A DNA stretch of 64,000 bases, from assembly GCA_047636995.1 (NCBI GenBank), contig JBLIGQ010000008.1:1-64000 (forward strand), read 5' to 3'. Shown here piece by piece: positions 52,016 to 60,384 of the stretch. Source of the stretch: JAQWQB01 sp047636995. GTDB lineage: Bacteria > Bacteroidota > Bacteroidia > Flavobacteriales_D > Sanyastnellaceae. How positions within the stretch are numbered: position 1 is the stretch's first letter; each line of letters begins with the position of its first letter. A program made the position numbers and the translations under genes. The notes below the pieces were generated by a model, which had not been told where the DNA came from, made no database searches, and saw nothing but the letters and a program-made list of their open reading frames with translations.

Positions 52016-54001
52016 ATGAAGAAGATATTTACTCTAACGATGATAATGCTCTTCGCAGCAATGTCCCAGGTTTCGGCCCAGCGATACCTCGAAGAAGTTT
52101 TTGATGACGTAACCGTAACAACAGAAGTTGAATACGGTGTAAACGCTACAGTTTTAGCTTACGCATTGTTTGGTGAAGCTATTCCTGAAAACCTCATTCT
52201 GGATGTTTATGAACCAGAAGGAGATACGGAGACTGTTCGTCCGCTTATTCTTTTCTTTCACACTGGAAACTTCCTTCCTCATCCAGAGAATGGTGGTACA
52301 AGTGGTTTGAGAACAGACTCAGCAGCAGTTGAGCTTTGTTCACGCTTTGCCCGTATGGGATATGTAGTGGCAAGTTGTGACTACCGTCTAGGATGGAATC
52401 CAATTGCTGAAACACAAGAACAGCGTGTAAACACCTTGATTAACGCTGCTTACCGTGGTGTTCAAGATGCTAGAACAGCTGCACGTTTCTTCCGTAAAGA
52501 TGCAATCGATGAAACGAACCAATTTGGTATAGATGAATCACGTATTGTTGTTTGGGGACAAGGAACAGGAGGATACATCTCTATGGCTTCTGCAACGCTA
52601 GATGAGTATAGCGATATTCTTTTGCCAAAATTCACATTGGAGAATCTAATGCCAATGATTATTGAGCAGGTGAATGGAGACATCTATGGAACATCTTTCG
52701 GTATTAATCCAATGGATCAAGATACACTTTGTTATGTGAATCACCCTGGGTACAGTTCAGATTTTCAGGCGTGTGTAAACCTTGGTGGTGCTATTGGAGA
52801 TATCTCTTGGTTAGATGAGAGTGATATCCCAATGGTGTCTTTCCACGTTCCTTCAGATCCTTTTGCGCCTTACACAGAAGGAACGGTAATTGTTCCCGTT
52901 GTGAACCTTCCTGTTGTAGAAGTGCAAGGAAGTTACATCGTTCAACAATTGTGTTCAACAATTGGTATTAATGATGTTTGGGCTACCAGCAATTTGTCTG
53001 ACGTTTGGTCTGATGCTGCAGATATTAACAACGATGGCTATGATGGACTTTTTCCTTTAGTTCGTCCTGCTGACATGCCAGCTGATTCAGCTCCATATGA
53101 GTGGTGGGATCCTGAAACCAACCCTAACAGCGCGAACGGATTCGCAACCAATCCTGATGCTTCTGCTGAGAAAGGACGTGCTTACATTGATTCTATCCAA
53201 GGATACGCTGCTACTCGTCTAGCTTGTGCATTGGCTCTTCCTGAGAACCCTTGTGCTGGTGGTGGTCCAGTAAACGATCTCTGTGATAACTCTGTTGATG
53301 TTAACGGATTGTTCGGTGGTGCTGTGAATGAAACATCTATGTCTGAGACTTATTCTAACGTAGATGCATCTGCTGAAGATGATCTTGACATCGGTTTTGA
53401 TTGTTTTGATGACAACAATGGCGAAGCTCCAAGCATCGAGAACACAGTTTGGTTCAACTTTACAGGTGATGGGCAACTCTATAACATAAGCACAAGTGAC
53501 TGTGATGGTACTGCTGTTTTTCTTGAAGGAGATACGCAGATGGCTATTTATTCAGGAGCGTGCAATGACCTAGGTCCTGAAGATTGCAACGAAGACATCG
53601 ATTTCGAAAATGGCGATTATTACGCTGGGTTTGATTTCCAAACAGAAGAAGGTGTTGAGTACTTCATCATGGTAGATGGGTATGACTATACTGCTTTTGA
53701 TGATGTTCCCGCAACAGGTGACTTCTGTCTTGAAGTAACGCAAACAATTGTGAACGTAGACGAAATCAATTTGGTAGGACTGAAAATGTTCCCAAATCCT
53801 GGTTCATCTGCTGTAACTGTTTCTGCTAACGCTCAAATAGAGTCAATTGAAGTTTACAGCATTCAAGGAAGTCTTGTGACTTCTTTCGCGCCACAACAGT
53901 CTCAAATTGACTTGAATGTTGCAGCGTGGGAATCAGGTGTATACTTGATTCAAGTAACTGTAAACGGTGTTACTGCTACTGAAAGATTCATCAAGCAATA
54001 A
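52016..54001 (+). CDS. Secreted alpha/beta-hydrolase-fold (carboxylesterase-like) protein with T9SS sorting domain
   Basis: The 661-residue protein has a signal peptide MKKIFTLTMIMLFAAMSQVSAQ. An esterase-like domain spans about 30-410: LILDVYEPEG, RPLILFFHTGNFLPHPENGG (oxyanion-type strand), and the nucleophile elbow VVWGQGTGGYISMA. The elbow Ser of the usual G-x-S-x-G is replaced by Thr184, so normal serine esterase activity is doubtful. An Asp-rich beta domain (about 415-575, NDLCDNSVDVNGLFGG, FEDGDYYAGFDF-like) follows, and the T9SS type A domain ends the protein (LKMFPNPGSSAVTV, VYSIQGSLVTSF, WESGVYLIQV). A good terminator lies downstream. The codons are strongly biased (CGT, GGT, GCT), suggesting high expression. 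Confidence 0.82.
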   Translation: MKKIFTLTMIMLFAAMSQVSAQRYLEEVFDDVTVTTEVEYGVNATVLAYALFGEAIPENLILDVYEPEGDTETVRPLILFFHTGNFLPHPENGGTSGLRTDSAAVELCSRFARMGYVVASCDYRLGWNPIAETQEQRVNTLINAAYRGVQDARTAARFFRKDAIDETNQFGIDESRIVVWGQGTGGYISMASATLDEYSDILLPKFTLENLMPMIIEQVNGDIYGTSFGINPMDQDTLCYVNHPGYSSDFQACVNLGGAIGDISWLDESDIPMVSFHVPSDPFAPYTEGTVIVPVVNLPVVEVQGSYIVQQLCSTIGINDVWATSNLSDVWSDAADINNDGYDGLFPLVRPADMPADSAPYEWWDPETNPNSANGFATNPDASAEKGRAYIDSIQGYAATRLACALALPENPCAGGGPVNDLCDNSVDVNGLFGGAVNETSMSETYSNVDASAEDDLDIGFDCFDDNNGEAPSIENTVWFNFTGDGQLYNISTSDCDGTAVFLEGDTQMAIYSGACNDLGPEDCNEDIDFENGDYYAGFDFQTEEGVEYFIMVDGYDYTAFDDVPATGDFCLEVTQTIVNVDEINLVGLKMFPNPGSSAVTVSANAQIESIEVYSIQGSLVTSFAPQQSQIDLNVAAWESGVYLIQVTVNGVTATERFIKQ

Positions 54002-54024
54002 GCTTAGATCTAATAATTTTAAAA

Positions 54025-54056
54025 GGGCTGCTCTAATGAGTAGCCCTTTTTTTTTT
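54025..54056 (+). terminator. Intrinsic terminator of the TonB receptor/esterase operon
   Basis: GGGCTGCTC (54025-54033) pairs with GAGTAGCCC (54038-54046; one G-T) around a TAAT loop, followed by ten T. It lies 24 bp after the stop. Confidence 0.92.
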
Positions 54057-54077
54057 GACAAAATATTTTATTTTGTC
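54057..54077. promoter_or_regulatory. 21-bp palindrome, candidate operator of the DoxX operon
   Basis: Perfect inverted repeat: arm GACAAAATA (54057-54065), spacer TTT, arm TATTTTGTC (54069-54077). It begins directly after the T tract of the preceding terminator and ends 25 bases before the DoxX ATG (54103), where the promoter should be (TATTTTG resembles the -7 box). Dimeric repressors bind sites of this size and symmetry. Confidence 0.7.
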
Positions 54078-54102
54078 TCCTTCAGTAATACCTTTAAAGC
54101 GC

Positions 54103-54480
54103 ATGAATAGACTGATGGTATACAGGAGTATTCGCATGGCAATTGCCTTCGTTTGGCTGATGAATGGATTGTGGTGTAAGTTGCTAGAACAAGTTCCCAG
54201 ACATGCGCAAATTGTAGATTCAATTCTGGGTTATGATCCAAGTTTAATGACCAAAGTCATTGGAGGGTTGGAGTTAGTGATGGTCCTATGGATTCTTAGT
54301 GCGAAGTACGTTAAGCTAAATGCCTGGTTCCAAGTGATTATTATTGTCATGATGAATGTGTTGGAGTTTGCAATGGTTTCTGAACTTTTGCTCTGGGGAA
54401 AGTGGAACTTGTTGTTCGCCATTCTCTTTGCTTCAATTATCTTGAGTAATGAATATTTTCTTCGTCCTGCTCAAACATGA
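54103..54480 (+). CDS. DoxX-like four-helix membrane protein
   Basis: The protein has 125 residues from ATG 54103 (MNRLMVYRSIRMAIAFVWLMNGLW); the frame continues upstream to a TTG inside the terminator, which is not used. Four hydrophobic helices and the GYDPSLMTKVIGGLELVMVLWIL region fit the DoxX-like family (PF13781). The role is unknown, with suggestions of redox or thiosulfate-related functions for relatives. It is the first gene of a tightly overlapping four-gene operon; the stop overlaps the next ATG (ATGA). Confidence 0.82.
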   Translation: MNRLMVYRSIRMAIAFVWLMNGLWCKLLEQVPRHAQIVDSILGYDPSLMTKVIGGLELVMVLWILSAKYVKLNAWFQVIIIVMMNVLEFAMVSELLLWGKWNLLFAILFASIILSNEYFLRPAQT

Positions 54481-55187
54481 ATAGACTAAAATCACATCCC
54501 TTTGGTGTTGAGGCTTTTTTTGAAACCTCTATCGTGTTAACCTATGCCTTTCCCAAAGAACAATTAGAAAGGCTAATTCCAGATGCACTTGAGCTAGATA
54601 CAATAGATGATCAGTATGCTTTTGTAGCCGTGGCCTTTGTGAAAACCAAAAACCTTAGGCCAACAGGCTTTCCTCTATTTTTGGGCCGAGATTCTATGCT
54701 TATCGGGTTTCGAGTTTTCACGAACTATAGAAGCAATACAGGGCGAAAGTACAGAGGGCTGTATATCTTGAAGTCACTCACTGACACCTCTTCAATGTCC
54801 ATCTTGGGCAATGCAATGACCCACTACAATTACAAGAAAACACCCATTCAGTATGCATTTAGCGCCAAGACACATGAAGTGCAATCTAAAGAGGTCCAAT
54901 TTAAGGTTGCGCAGCACAAGGAAGTCATCTTGCCAGATGGTTCTGTTTTTAAGACATGGAAGGAAGCACGGAAATTTGCAGGGCCGATGCCTTTTACTTT
55001 TGGAGTTGAAGGACGTGAAATTGTGATTATTGAGGGGAAAAGAACGAATTGGAATCCAAATCCTATACAGGTTGTAGATGAGGCAATTCCGTATATCAAT
55101 GAGCTGGGAGATGGGACGTTGGTAAGTGCTTTTATGGTTGAGAACATCCCTTATCAATGGGGAAAAGGAATGATCGAAAGATGGTAA
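54477..55187 (+). CDS. DUF2071/YqjF-like protein
   Basis: The 236-residue soluble protein resembles the DUF2071 (acetoacetate-decarboxylase-like fold) group: FPKEQLERLIPDALELDTID, FVAVAFVKTKNLRPTGFPLF, FRVFTNYRSNTGRKYRGLYIL, and VENIPYQWGKGMIERW. The enzymatic activity, if any, is not known. It overlaps DoxX by 4 bp and the methyltransferase by 7 bp (ATGGTAA). DoxX and DUF2071 genes are repeatedly neighbours in Bacteroidota, which suggests one process. Confidence 0.78.
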   Translation: MNRLKSHPFGVEAFFETSIVLTYAFPKEQLERLIPDALELDTIDDQYAFVAVAFVKTKNLRPTGFPLFLGRDSMLIGFRVFTNYRSNTGRKYRGLYILKSLTDTSSMSILGNAMTHYNYKKTPIQYAFSAKTHEVQSKEVQFKVAQHKEVILPDGSVFKTWKEARKFAGPMPFTFGVEGREIVIIEGKRTNWNPNPIQVVDEAIPYINELGDGTLVSAFMVENIPYQWGKGMIERW

Positions 55188-55933
55188 GCAAGAGAGGGAA
55201 GTTCGAAGGAGCGCTCAATGTGGTTCAATTCAATTGGCCCTTTTTCGTTTTTGCAATTGGTTTCGCCTTCGTCTGGTTGGTTTTTGTACTCCTACTGCGA
55301 TGGCCAATTCTAGTTTGCTTTTTTGGGTTGGCCGTTGTGTTGTATGGTGTTTTTGCTTCGCTCATTGCCTCTTACTGGGTGTATGACCTCTCAGGGCTTT
55401 ATCGCTTTAAATGGGTGTCCTTGAGTGAGACGCCAAAATCTATTCTAACTTTAAATGCAGGTTTTGATGAAACCAGTGCGCTGCTCAAAACACATTTCCC
55501 GTCAGCTGAATTTGTTATAGGAGACATCTACAATGAGGAAATTAACCCAGAGCCATCCATACGCCGAGCGCAGAAACGGTATCCGAAATCAAAGGAAACC
55601 ATTCATTTAGAGATGCCATTGCTCCCTTTTCAAAAGCATAAATTTGACACTGTTTTCGCTATCCTTGTACTCCATGAAATTCGAACGTCTGAGCAGCGCG
55701 TTGTTGCATTAAAGGAAATGAAGAGAGTGCTCCATCCAAAGGGTGCAATTGTGGTGACAGAGCATTTAAGGGATTTCCCAAACTTCATGGCCTATACTTT
55801 TGGGGTGTTGCATTTCTATTCTAGAAAGACGTGGCTAGGTGATTTTGAAGCGGCAGAATTGACCGTGAAACAAGAAATTAGAATTACGCCGTTCGTGCGC
55901 TCATTTATTCTTACAAATGGAAGTTCATCTTAA
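55181..55933 (+). CDS. Membrane-anchored SAM-dependent methyltransferase
   Basis: The protein has 250 residues from ATG 55181, overlapping the DUF2071 stop by 7 bp. ATG 55157 in the same frame would add 8 residues and is an alternative. Two N-terminal helices (WPFFVFAIGFAFVWLVFVLL, WPILVCFFGLAVVLYGVFAS) precede a class I methyltransferase-like domain with ILTLNAGFDETSALL (a degenerate motif I; the usual GxGxG reads NAGFDE), FVIGDIYNEE, FDTVFAILVLHEIRT and LHPKGAIVVTEHLRD. The acceptor is likely a lipid or membrane-linked molecule. It overlaps the next membrane gene by 17 bp. Confidence 0.78.
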   Translation: MVSKRGKFEGALNVVQFNWPFFVFAIGFAFVWLVFVLLLRWPILVCFFGLAVVLYGVFASLIASYWVYDLSGLYRFKWVSLSETPKSILTLNAGFDETSALLKTHFPSAEFVIGDIYNEEINPEPSIRRAQKRYPKSKETIHLEMPLLPFQKHKFDTVFAILVLHEIRTSEQRVVALKEMKRVLHPKGAIVVTEHLRDFPNFMAYTFGVLHFYSRKTWLGDFEAAELTVKQEIRITPFVRSFILTNGSSS

Positions 55934-56312
55934 AATTGTTGGAGTGTTACTGATTGCATTGAGTTTATTCCATGCTTTTTTCCCAAAGCATTTTGATTGG
56001 AAGACACAATTCAAAGACGTGCATTTGATCAACCGTCAGATGATGTACATCCACACGTTGTTCTTAGCGATTGGACTTCTTCTGATGGGAGTATTTTCAT
56101 GTTTCTATGCAGATCAAATTATTTCGAACGACTTGGGCCGAGTTGTCTGTGCTGGATTGGCGCTATTTTGGTTCGCCAGACTCCTAGTTCAGTTTTTCGG
56201 ATATTCTAAAACCCTTTGGAAAGGGAAGAAGTTTGAAATGAGCATGCACTTCTTATTTAGCGGTGTATGGACTTATTTTACCGTTGTGTATGGTTATGCC
56301 GCATGGGGGTGA
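55917..56312 (+). CDS. Four-helix membrane protein, unknown
   Basis: The 131-residue protein has four predicted helices (LKIVGVLLIALSLFHAFFP, MMYIHTLFLAIGLLLMGVFS, VVCAGLALFWFARLLVQFFG, MHFLFSGVWTYFTVVYGYAA) and conserved-looking His residues in HAFFPKHFDW and MYIHTLF. I do not recognise a characterised family. It is the last gene of the DoxX-DUF2071-methyltransferase operon and starts 17 bp inside the methyltransferase gene. Confidence 0.72.
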   Translation: MEVHLKIVGVLLIALSLFHAFFPKHFDWKTQFKDVHLINRQMMYIHTLFLAIGLLLMGVFSCFYADQIISNDLGRVVCAGLALFWFARLLVQFFGYSKTLWKGKKFEMSMHFLFSGVWTYFTVVYGYAAWG

Positions 56313-56372
56313 GTTTAACTTAGTGCGGCACATTGAGTTTTACTATCTTTATTGCTTAAACCCAATCGTATT

Positions 56373-57818
56373 ATGAGGTCTGTTCTACTTATTTTTCTTT
56401 TGCTCCCGTCGTTTTTAGTGGCCCAAACTATCGCTTGGGAAGATCCCATACCTGTGGCTTCAGAAGAATGGGATAACAATAGACCCCGGTTGACGCTTAA
56501 TGCGGAAGGTCTTCCGGTGGTGATGTGGGGGAACAATGTTGCGGGAGAAGTACACGTAGCTCTTGGAGATGGGGATTCATTCTCTGATCCTTTGTCAGGG
56601 ATGATGGGTGAGTATGCTTGTTTTACGGCAGACTGGGCTGGGCCAGAGCTTTCTGGAAGTGGGAACAACATGCTCATCGCATTCAAAGCGACCCCTGAAA
56701 ATACAGAGGGTATATATTTATTAAGCTCTGAAGATGGAGGTTCCACCTGGGGACAACCCGTTTTGATTTCAATGGACGAAGAGGTAGATCAAACAAGGTT
56801 GCCTGATGTAGCCATTGATGACAGTGGGGAAATTCACTTGACATTTATGACCTTCGAAGGGAATTACATTGATCCCGCCTATGCTTACAAAACATCTGAG
56901 GATGGGGAGAATTGGTCTGTTGTTCAGAATATAAGCACAAGTTTGATAGAAGGAGAGGCATGCGACTGTTGCACCGCTGACATCATTTCAAGCGGAGAGA
57001 CCGTAGTGCAGCTTTGGCGAAATAACATAGACAATATTCGTGAGATTTATGCGGTGATAAGCACTGACGGCGGAGCGAATTTTGATCAAATCTTAGAAAT
57101 TGATCATTCAGATACCTATTCAAATGTGTGCTTTTCTTCTGGGCCAAATGGAGTGATTGAAGGCGACAACCTTATTTCAGTTTTTCGTAAAAATGTTGGC
57201 ACAGATCGAAGAATTGGTCTTGTAGTAACAGATTTACTAACAGGCGAAAATAGCCTTGAAGAGACCGTCGGCGGATTGGGCCAAGGCAATGTGAACTACA
57301 ACAATGCGAAAATAGCTCAAGATGGAGCCTTCACTGCTATCGTCTATGAAGAAGGGATGGGCAACGGAAGTGAAATCATCTGTTCCGTCTCAAACGGAAA
57401 TTATGAAAACTTGATTTCTTTTAAAGATACTGTGAATGTGAGCCTAACGGGGAGACAAACGAATCCTGATGTAGCCTTAAACGGAGATCAAGTGCATGTT
57501 GTTTGGCAAGACGCCGATACTGATCAAGTTTGGTATCGAAAGGGGTCCATTCAGACGAGCAACACCGTTTCTGAACTCGAAATCAGTTGGGGGATTTCTC
57601 CAAATCCTACTGATGGTAAAGTGTTCTTTACATCTCAGAAGCCTTTAAGCGCAACCATAGATGTATTCAATACTTATGGCTCATTGGTGTATTCTTTTGG
57701 TTTTGTGAATGAACGCCAGAAGCTTCTGGATATCGGCTTTTTAGACAATGGAGTTTACTTGATGGTGGCACACGTAAACGGTATTTATTCTACCAAGAAA
57801 TTAGTTGTTTCACATTGA
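56373..57818 (+). CDS. Secreted sialidase-like propeller with CDCC motif and T9SS sorting domain
   Basis: The protein has 481 residues from ATG 56373 (MRSVLLIFLLLPSFLVAQ, signal peptide). BNR-type propeller blades appear as SSEDGGSTWGQP, TSEDGENWSVV and STDGGANFDQI. A cysteine cluster ACDCC lies in LIEGEACDCCTADIISSGE near residues 197-201; it is unusual for a sialidase and could bind a soft metal such as copper. The Arg triad and Asp/Glu needed for sialidase action are not evident. The C-terminus is T9SS type A (WGISPNPTDGKVFF, IDVFNTYGSLVYS, LDNGVYLMVA). It heads a run of secreted and haem proteins that ends at 63.4 kb. Confidence 0.8.
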   Translation: MRSVLLIFLLLPSFLVAQTIAWEDPIPVASEEWDNNRPRLTLNAEGLPVVMWGNNVAGEVHVALGDGDSFSDPLSGMMGEYACFTADWAGPELSGSGNNMLIAFKATPENTEGIYLLSSEDGGSTWGQPVLISMDEEVDQTRLPDVAIDDSGEIHLTFMTFEGNYIDPAYAYKTSEDGENWSVVQNISTSLIEGEACDCCTADIISSGETVVQLWRNNIDNIREIYAVISTDGGANFDQILEIDHSDTYSNVCFSSGPNGVIEGDNLISVFRKNVGTDRRIGLVVTDLLTGENSLEETVGGLGQGNVNYNNAKIAQDGAFTAIVYEEGMGNGSEIICSVSNGNYENLISFKDTVNVSLTGRQTNPDVALNGDQVHVVWQDADTDQVWYRKGSIQTSNTVSELEISWGISPNPTDGKVFFTSQKPLSATIDVFNTYGSLVYSFGFVNERQKLLDIGFLDNGVYLMVAHVNGIYSTKKLVVSH

Positions 57819-57870
57819 TGTCCATCCATTTGCGACCGTAATTGAGCTAGCTAGGTAGCTGTAAAAGTAG

Positions 57871-57878
57871 TACCTTCA
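57871..57878 (+). promoter_or_regulatory. Promoter-like box before the small Cys-rich gene
   Basis: TACCTTCA, one mismatch from TAnnTTTG, ends 4 bases before ATG 57883. Upstream is a short repeat AGCTA...TAGCT (57846-57861). Weak evidence. Confidence 0.35.
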
Positions 57879-57882
57879 TTTT

Positions 57883-58299
57883 ATGAAAGTTTTCAAGTCC
57901 ATTTTTCTATTGCTAGTGTTTTCCGCACAAATGCTTGTGTTTACTATGGAGCGCGCATATTGCTCTGGAAATATGGTTGAGATAGAACTAAATGGAAAGC
58001 CACGCATTTGCGCTTGTGGTCATGCCTATGTAAGTTCCGTTTCTAAGGTAGTGAGCTTGAAAGCAACACCCTGCTGCTCCTCTGAAACCATTGAAAAATC
58101 ATCTGATACTATTTCAAGTTCAGATGTATCCCTTGTTTCGATAAGCCTACCAGAAAATAGGACAAGTTATAAGTACGCAGAGGTGACACCCTTCAGGGCG
58201 GAAAACGGCATTGTAACGTTTAGCAATCCGCCTCCAGTCAAACGTAAATCGAAAGCGTTTATCCTTTTCCAGAATTTTAAAAGTGCGGTAACAGTCTAG
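57883..58299 (+). CDS. Small exported Cys-rich protein (HYC_CC_PP-like)
   Basis: The 138-residue protein has an N-terminal export signal (FKSIFLLLVFSAQMLVFTM). It then has spaced cysteines (AYCSGN, RICACGHAY, TPCCSS) and a late SNPPPVKRKS. The order Y-C, C-x-C-x-H, CC, PP resembles small Bacteroidota proteins annotated HYC_CC_PP, which commonly sit beside metal-related outer-membrane genes. Metal binding is plausible from the Cys/His content but not shown. It lies 37 bp ahead of the T9SS propeller gene and within the MbnP/diheme neighbourhood. Confidence 0.6.
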   Translation: MKVFKSIFLLLVFSAQMLVFTMERAYCSGNMVEIELNGKPRICACGHAYVSSVSKVVSLKATPCCSSETIEKSSDTISSSDVSLVSISLPENRTSYKYAEVTPFRAENGIVTFSNPPPVKRKSKAFILFQNFKSAVTV

Positions 58300-58336
58300 T
58301 ATTCAGTAGACAATTATTCATTTTTAAAATTATTCC

Positions 58337-60373
58337 ATGAAAAATATTTTTTTACTTTTTGCAATAAGCCTTGTTTCCATATTCACTTTTGCTCAATGTC
58401 CTGAAGGACAGTTAGAAGTTGATTTAGAAATCGCAACAGATAATTGGGGATATGAAGTCTATTGGGAGATTGTTCCGGCTGGAAATGCCTGTGGCAATGG
58501 GACCATTGGCTCTGGAGGAAATGTTAACGTAGGATGCGATGGCGGCGGTGCCCAAAATCAAAACTCAGGTGGCTACGGTGACAATGTTACCATCAATGAA
58601 GGAACGTGGTGTCTTCAAGAAGGTGAGTCCTACAGCTTAATCTATGTAGACGACTATGGCGACGGTGGCGCTGAATTCAACCTACTCATCAACGGGTTTC
58701 CCCTCTACTCTTTTGAAGGTGCTGGAAACGGAAATACATGGACCTTTGAGGTTGTATCTCCACCAGCACTTGATGCAGGTGTTTATGCGATTCATACTTA
58801 CGGCTATCAAACCTCCAACGAAACCTTTATCGAAGGAGTCCTTTTTAACTATGGTTCTGATGTGCTGAACTCAGTATACTTAAGCTGTCTATTTGACGGA
58901 ATCGAGGTCTTGAATGAAAATTTTGACGGATTGTTTCTAGAAGGATATGAGGATTTTGAATTTGAGTTTTCTGTCCCGTTAGATCTTTCTTATGGTGACC
59001 ACGAAATAACGGTAGAGATTATTTCAGTGAATGGAGCCGAAGATGAAAATGCCAACAACAACTCTTTGGCTAAAGCCATCGTGCGCGGAGATCCAAGACC
59101 AAATGTGATTGATGGTTACTTAGATGTTGTGCCAGAAATGACGGTCATTGGAACCACGGCCAACTCTTTAGATACCCCAAGAGACTTGGCATTCCACCCA
59201 ACATTAACACGCTACGAATTGTGGGTGGTGAATGAAGAAACTGAAAGCAGTGGAGGAAGCACAACAACTTTTTTCAATGCAGGCCAATCTGATCAGGATT
59301 ATGAATGGAGAACTGATGGGAATGCATGGCATTTTATGTCTTTGCCAACAGGCATCGATTTTGGCGAAAATGAAAACTTCGCCACATCTCCAGGAGTGTA
59401 TGACGCCAACCACAATGGAGGCGAAGCTTTCACGGGGCCCGCTCTTTGGTCAAGCGATATGGATATTTATGCGATGCCTTCTGGAGGAAATGGAAGCCAC
59501 TTAGATATGTTGCATGTAAGTCCATATTCCCAAGGAATTGCGCACGAAGTTGATAATGTGTATTGGGTAGTAGACGGATACAATAACGATATTGTGCGTT
59601 ATGATTTTGCTGATGACCATGGTCCAGGGAATTCGTTCCATGGTGATGCCATCATTCATCGTTACGCTGCTACTGAAGTTCAAAAGGATCCAAGTGATTA
59701 CATCGTCAGTCACTGTTTTTTCGACAAGGCAACGAATTTTTTATACGCCGTTGATAATGAAAACCAGCGTGTCATTCGAATTGATGCAAATACAGGTGTA
59801 ACAGGGTCAACCCCAAGTTATGGTCCATTTGAAGCTGTTGAAGATTATGCTTATGTGACTAATTATGACTGGGATGAAGTAGTTACTGAAGGGTTAGATG
59901 AGCCTGCTGGAATAGCGGTTATTGAGAATCGTCTATTGGTTTCTGATTACGCAACAGGTGACATTCTGATCTATGACATCAGTTCAATGCCAGCAGAACT
60001 ACTTGGAACAATTCCTACTGGAGCTGCTGGGATAATGGGAATCGAAATTGGTCCAGAAGGAAAAATCTGGTATGCTGATGCTGATGCACAAGAAATTGTT
60101 GTTATCAATGGCAATCCGCTCAACATTGACGGGGAGACAGAACAAACCATTTCGTTCTTTCCCAACCCGGCAAATGATGTGCTGAATCTTCGCCTTCCAA
60201 ATTCTACTGAACAAGTGCAAATCATTGATTTGACGGGTAGAATTGTTTTGAATCAATCAAAAGCATTCAGTAGCAATGCAACGTTAGCTGTCTCAAATTT
60301 GCAGCCTGGACACTACATTGTGGTTGCATCAGGTAAAGAATTTGTTGTTAAAAGTCAATTCACAAAACTCTAA
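58337..60373 (+). CDS. Secreted NHL-like propeller with T9SS sorting domain
   Basis: The 678-residue protein has a signal peptide MKNIFLLFAISLVSIFTFAQ. A jelly-roll-like N-terminal domain (about 20-140, DDYGDGGAEFNLLINGFPLY) is followed by a CARDB-like adhesion domain (about 140-255, YGDHEITVEIISVNGAEDEN). An NHL-type propeller comes next (about 260-590, TPRDLAFHPTLTRYELWVVN, GIAHEVDNVYWVVDGYNNDI, PAGIAVIENRLLVSDYATGD) with several His (DDHGPGNSFHGDAIIHRY). The end is T9SS type A (ISFFPNPANDVLNL, VQIIDLTGRIVL, LQPGHYIVVA). Similar proteins accompany MbnP and diheme peroxidase genes. It precedes the MbnP-like gene by 11 bp and is surely in its operon. The activity is unknown; substrate or metal binding at the cell surface is a guess. 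Confidence 0.8.
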   Translation: MKNIFLLFAISLVSIFTFAQCPEGQLEVDLEIATDNWGYEVYWEIVPAGNACGNGTIGSGGNVNVGCDGGGAQNQNSGGYGDNVTINEGTWCLQEGESYSLIYVDDYGDGGAEFNLLINGFPLYSFEGAGNGNTWTFEVVSPPALDAGVYAIHTYGYQTSNETFIEGVLFNYGSDVLNSVYLSCLFDGIEVLNENFDGLFLEGYEDFEFEFSVPLDLSYGDHEITVEIISVNGAEDENANNNSLAKAIVRGDPRPNVIDGYLDVVPEMTVIGTTANSLDTPRDLAFHPTLTRYELWVVNEETESSGGSTTTFFNAGQSDQDYEWRTDGNAWHFMSLPTGIDFGENENFATSPGVYDANHNGGEAFTGPALWSSDMDIYAMPSGGNGSHLDMLHVSPYSQGIAHEVDNVYWVVDGYNNDIVRYDFADDHGPGNSFHGDAIIHRYAATEVQKDPSDYIVSHCFFDKATNFLYAVDNENQRVIRIDANTGVTGSTPSYGPFEAVEDYAYVTNYDWDEVVTEGLDEPAGIAVIENRLLVSDYATGDILIYDISSMPAELLGTIPTGAAGIMGIEIGPEGKIWYADADAQEIVVINGNPLNIDGETEQTISFFPNPANDVLNLRLPNSTEQVQIIDLTGRIVLNQSKAFSSNATLAVSNLQPGHYIVVASGKEFVVKSQFTKL

Positions 60374-60384
60374 TCCATATTGCC

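Noticed and set aside
52016..54001. Active serine carboxylesterase assignment
   Set aside because: The nucleophile elbow has Thr instead of Ser, so only a fold-level call is made.
56373..57818. True exo-alpha-sialidase
   Set aside because: BNR blades alone are not diagnostic; the arginine triad and catalytic acidic residues could not be identified.
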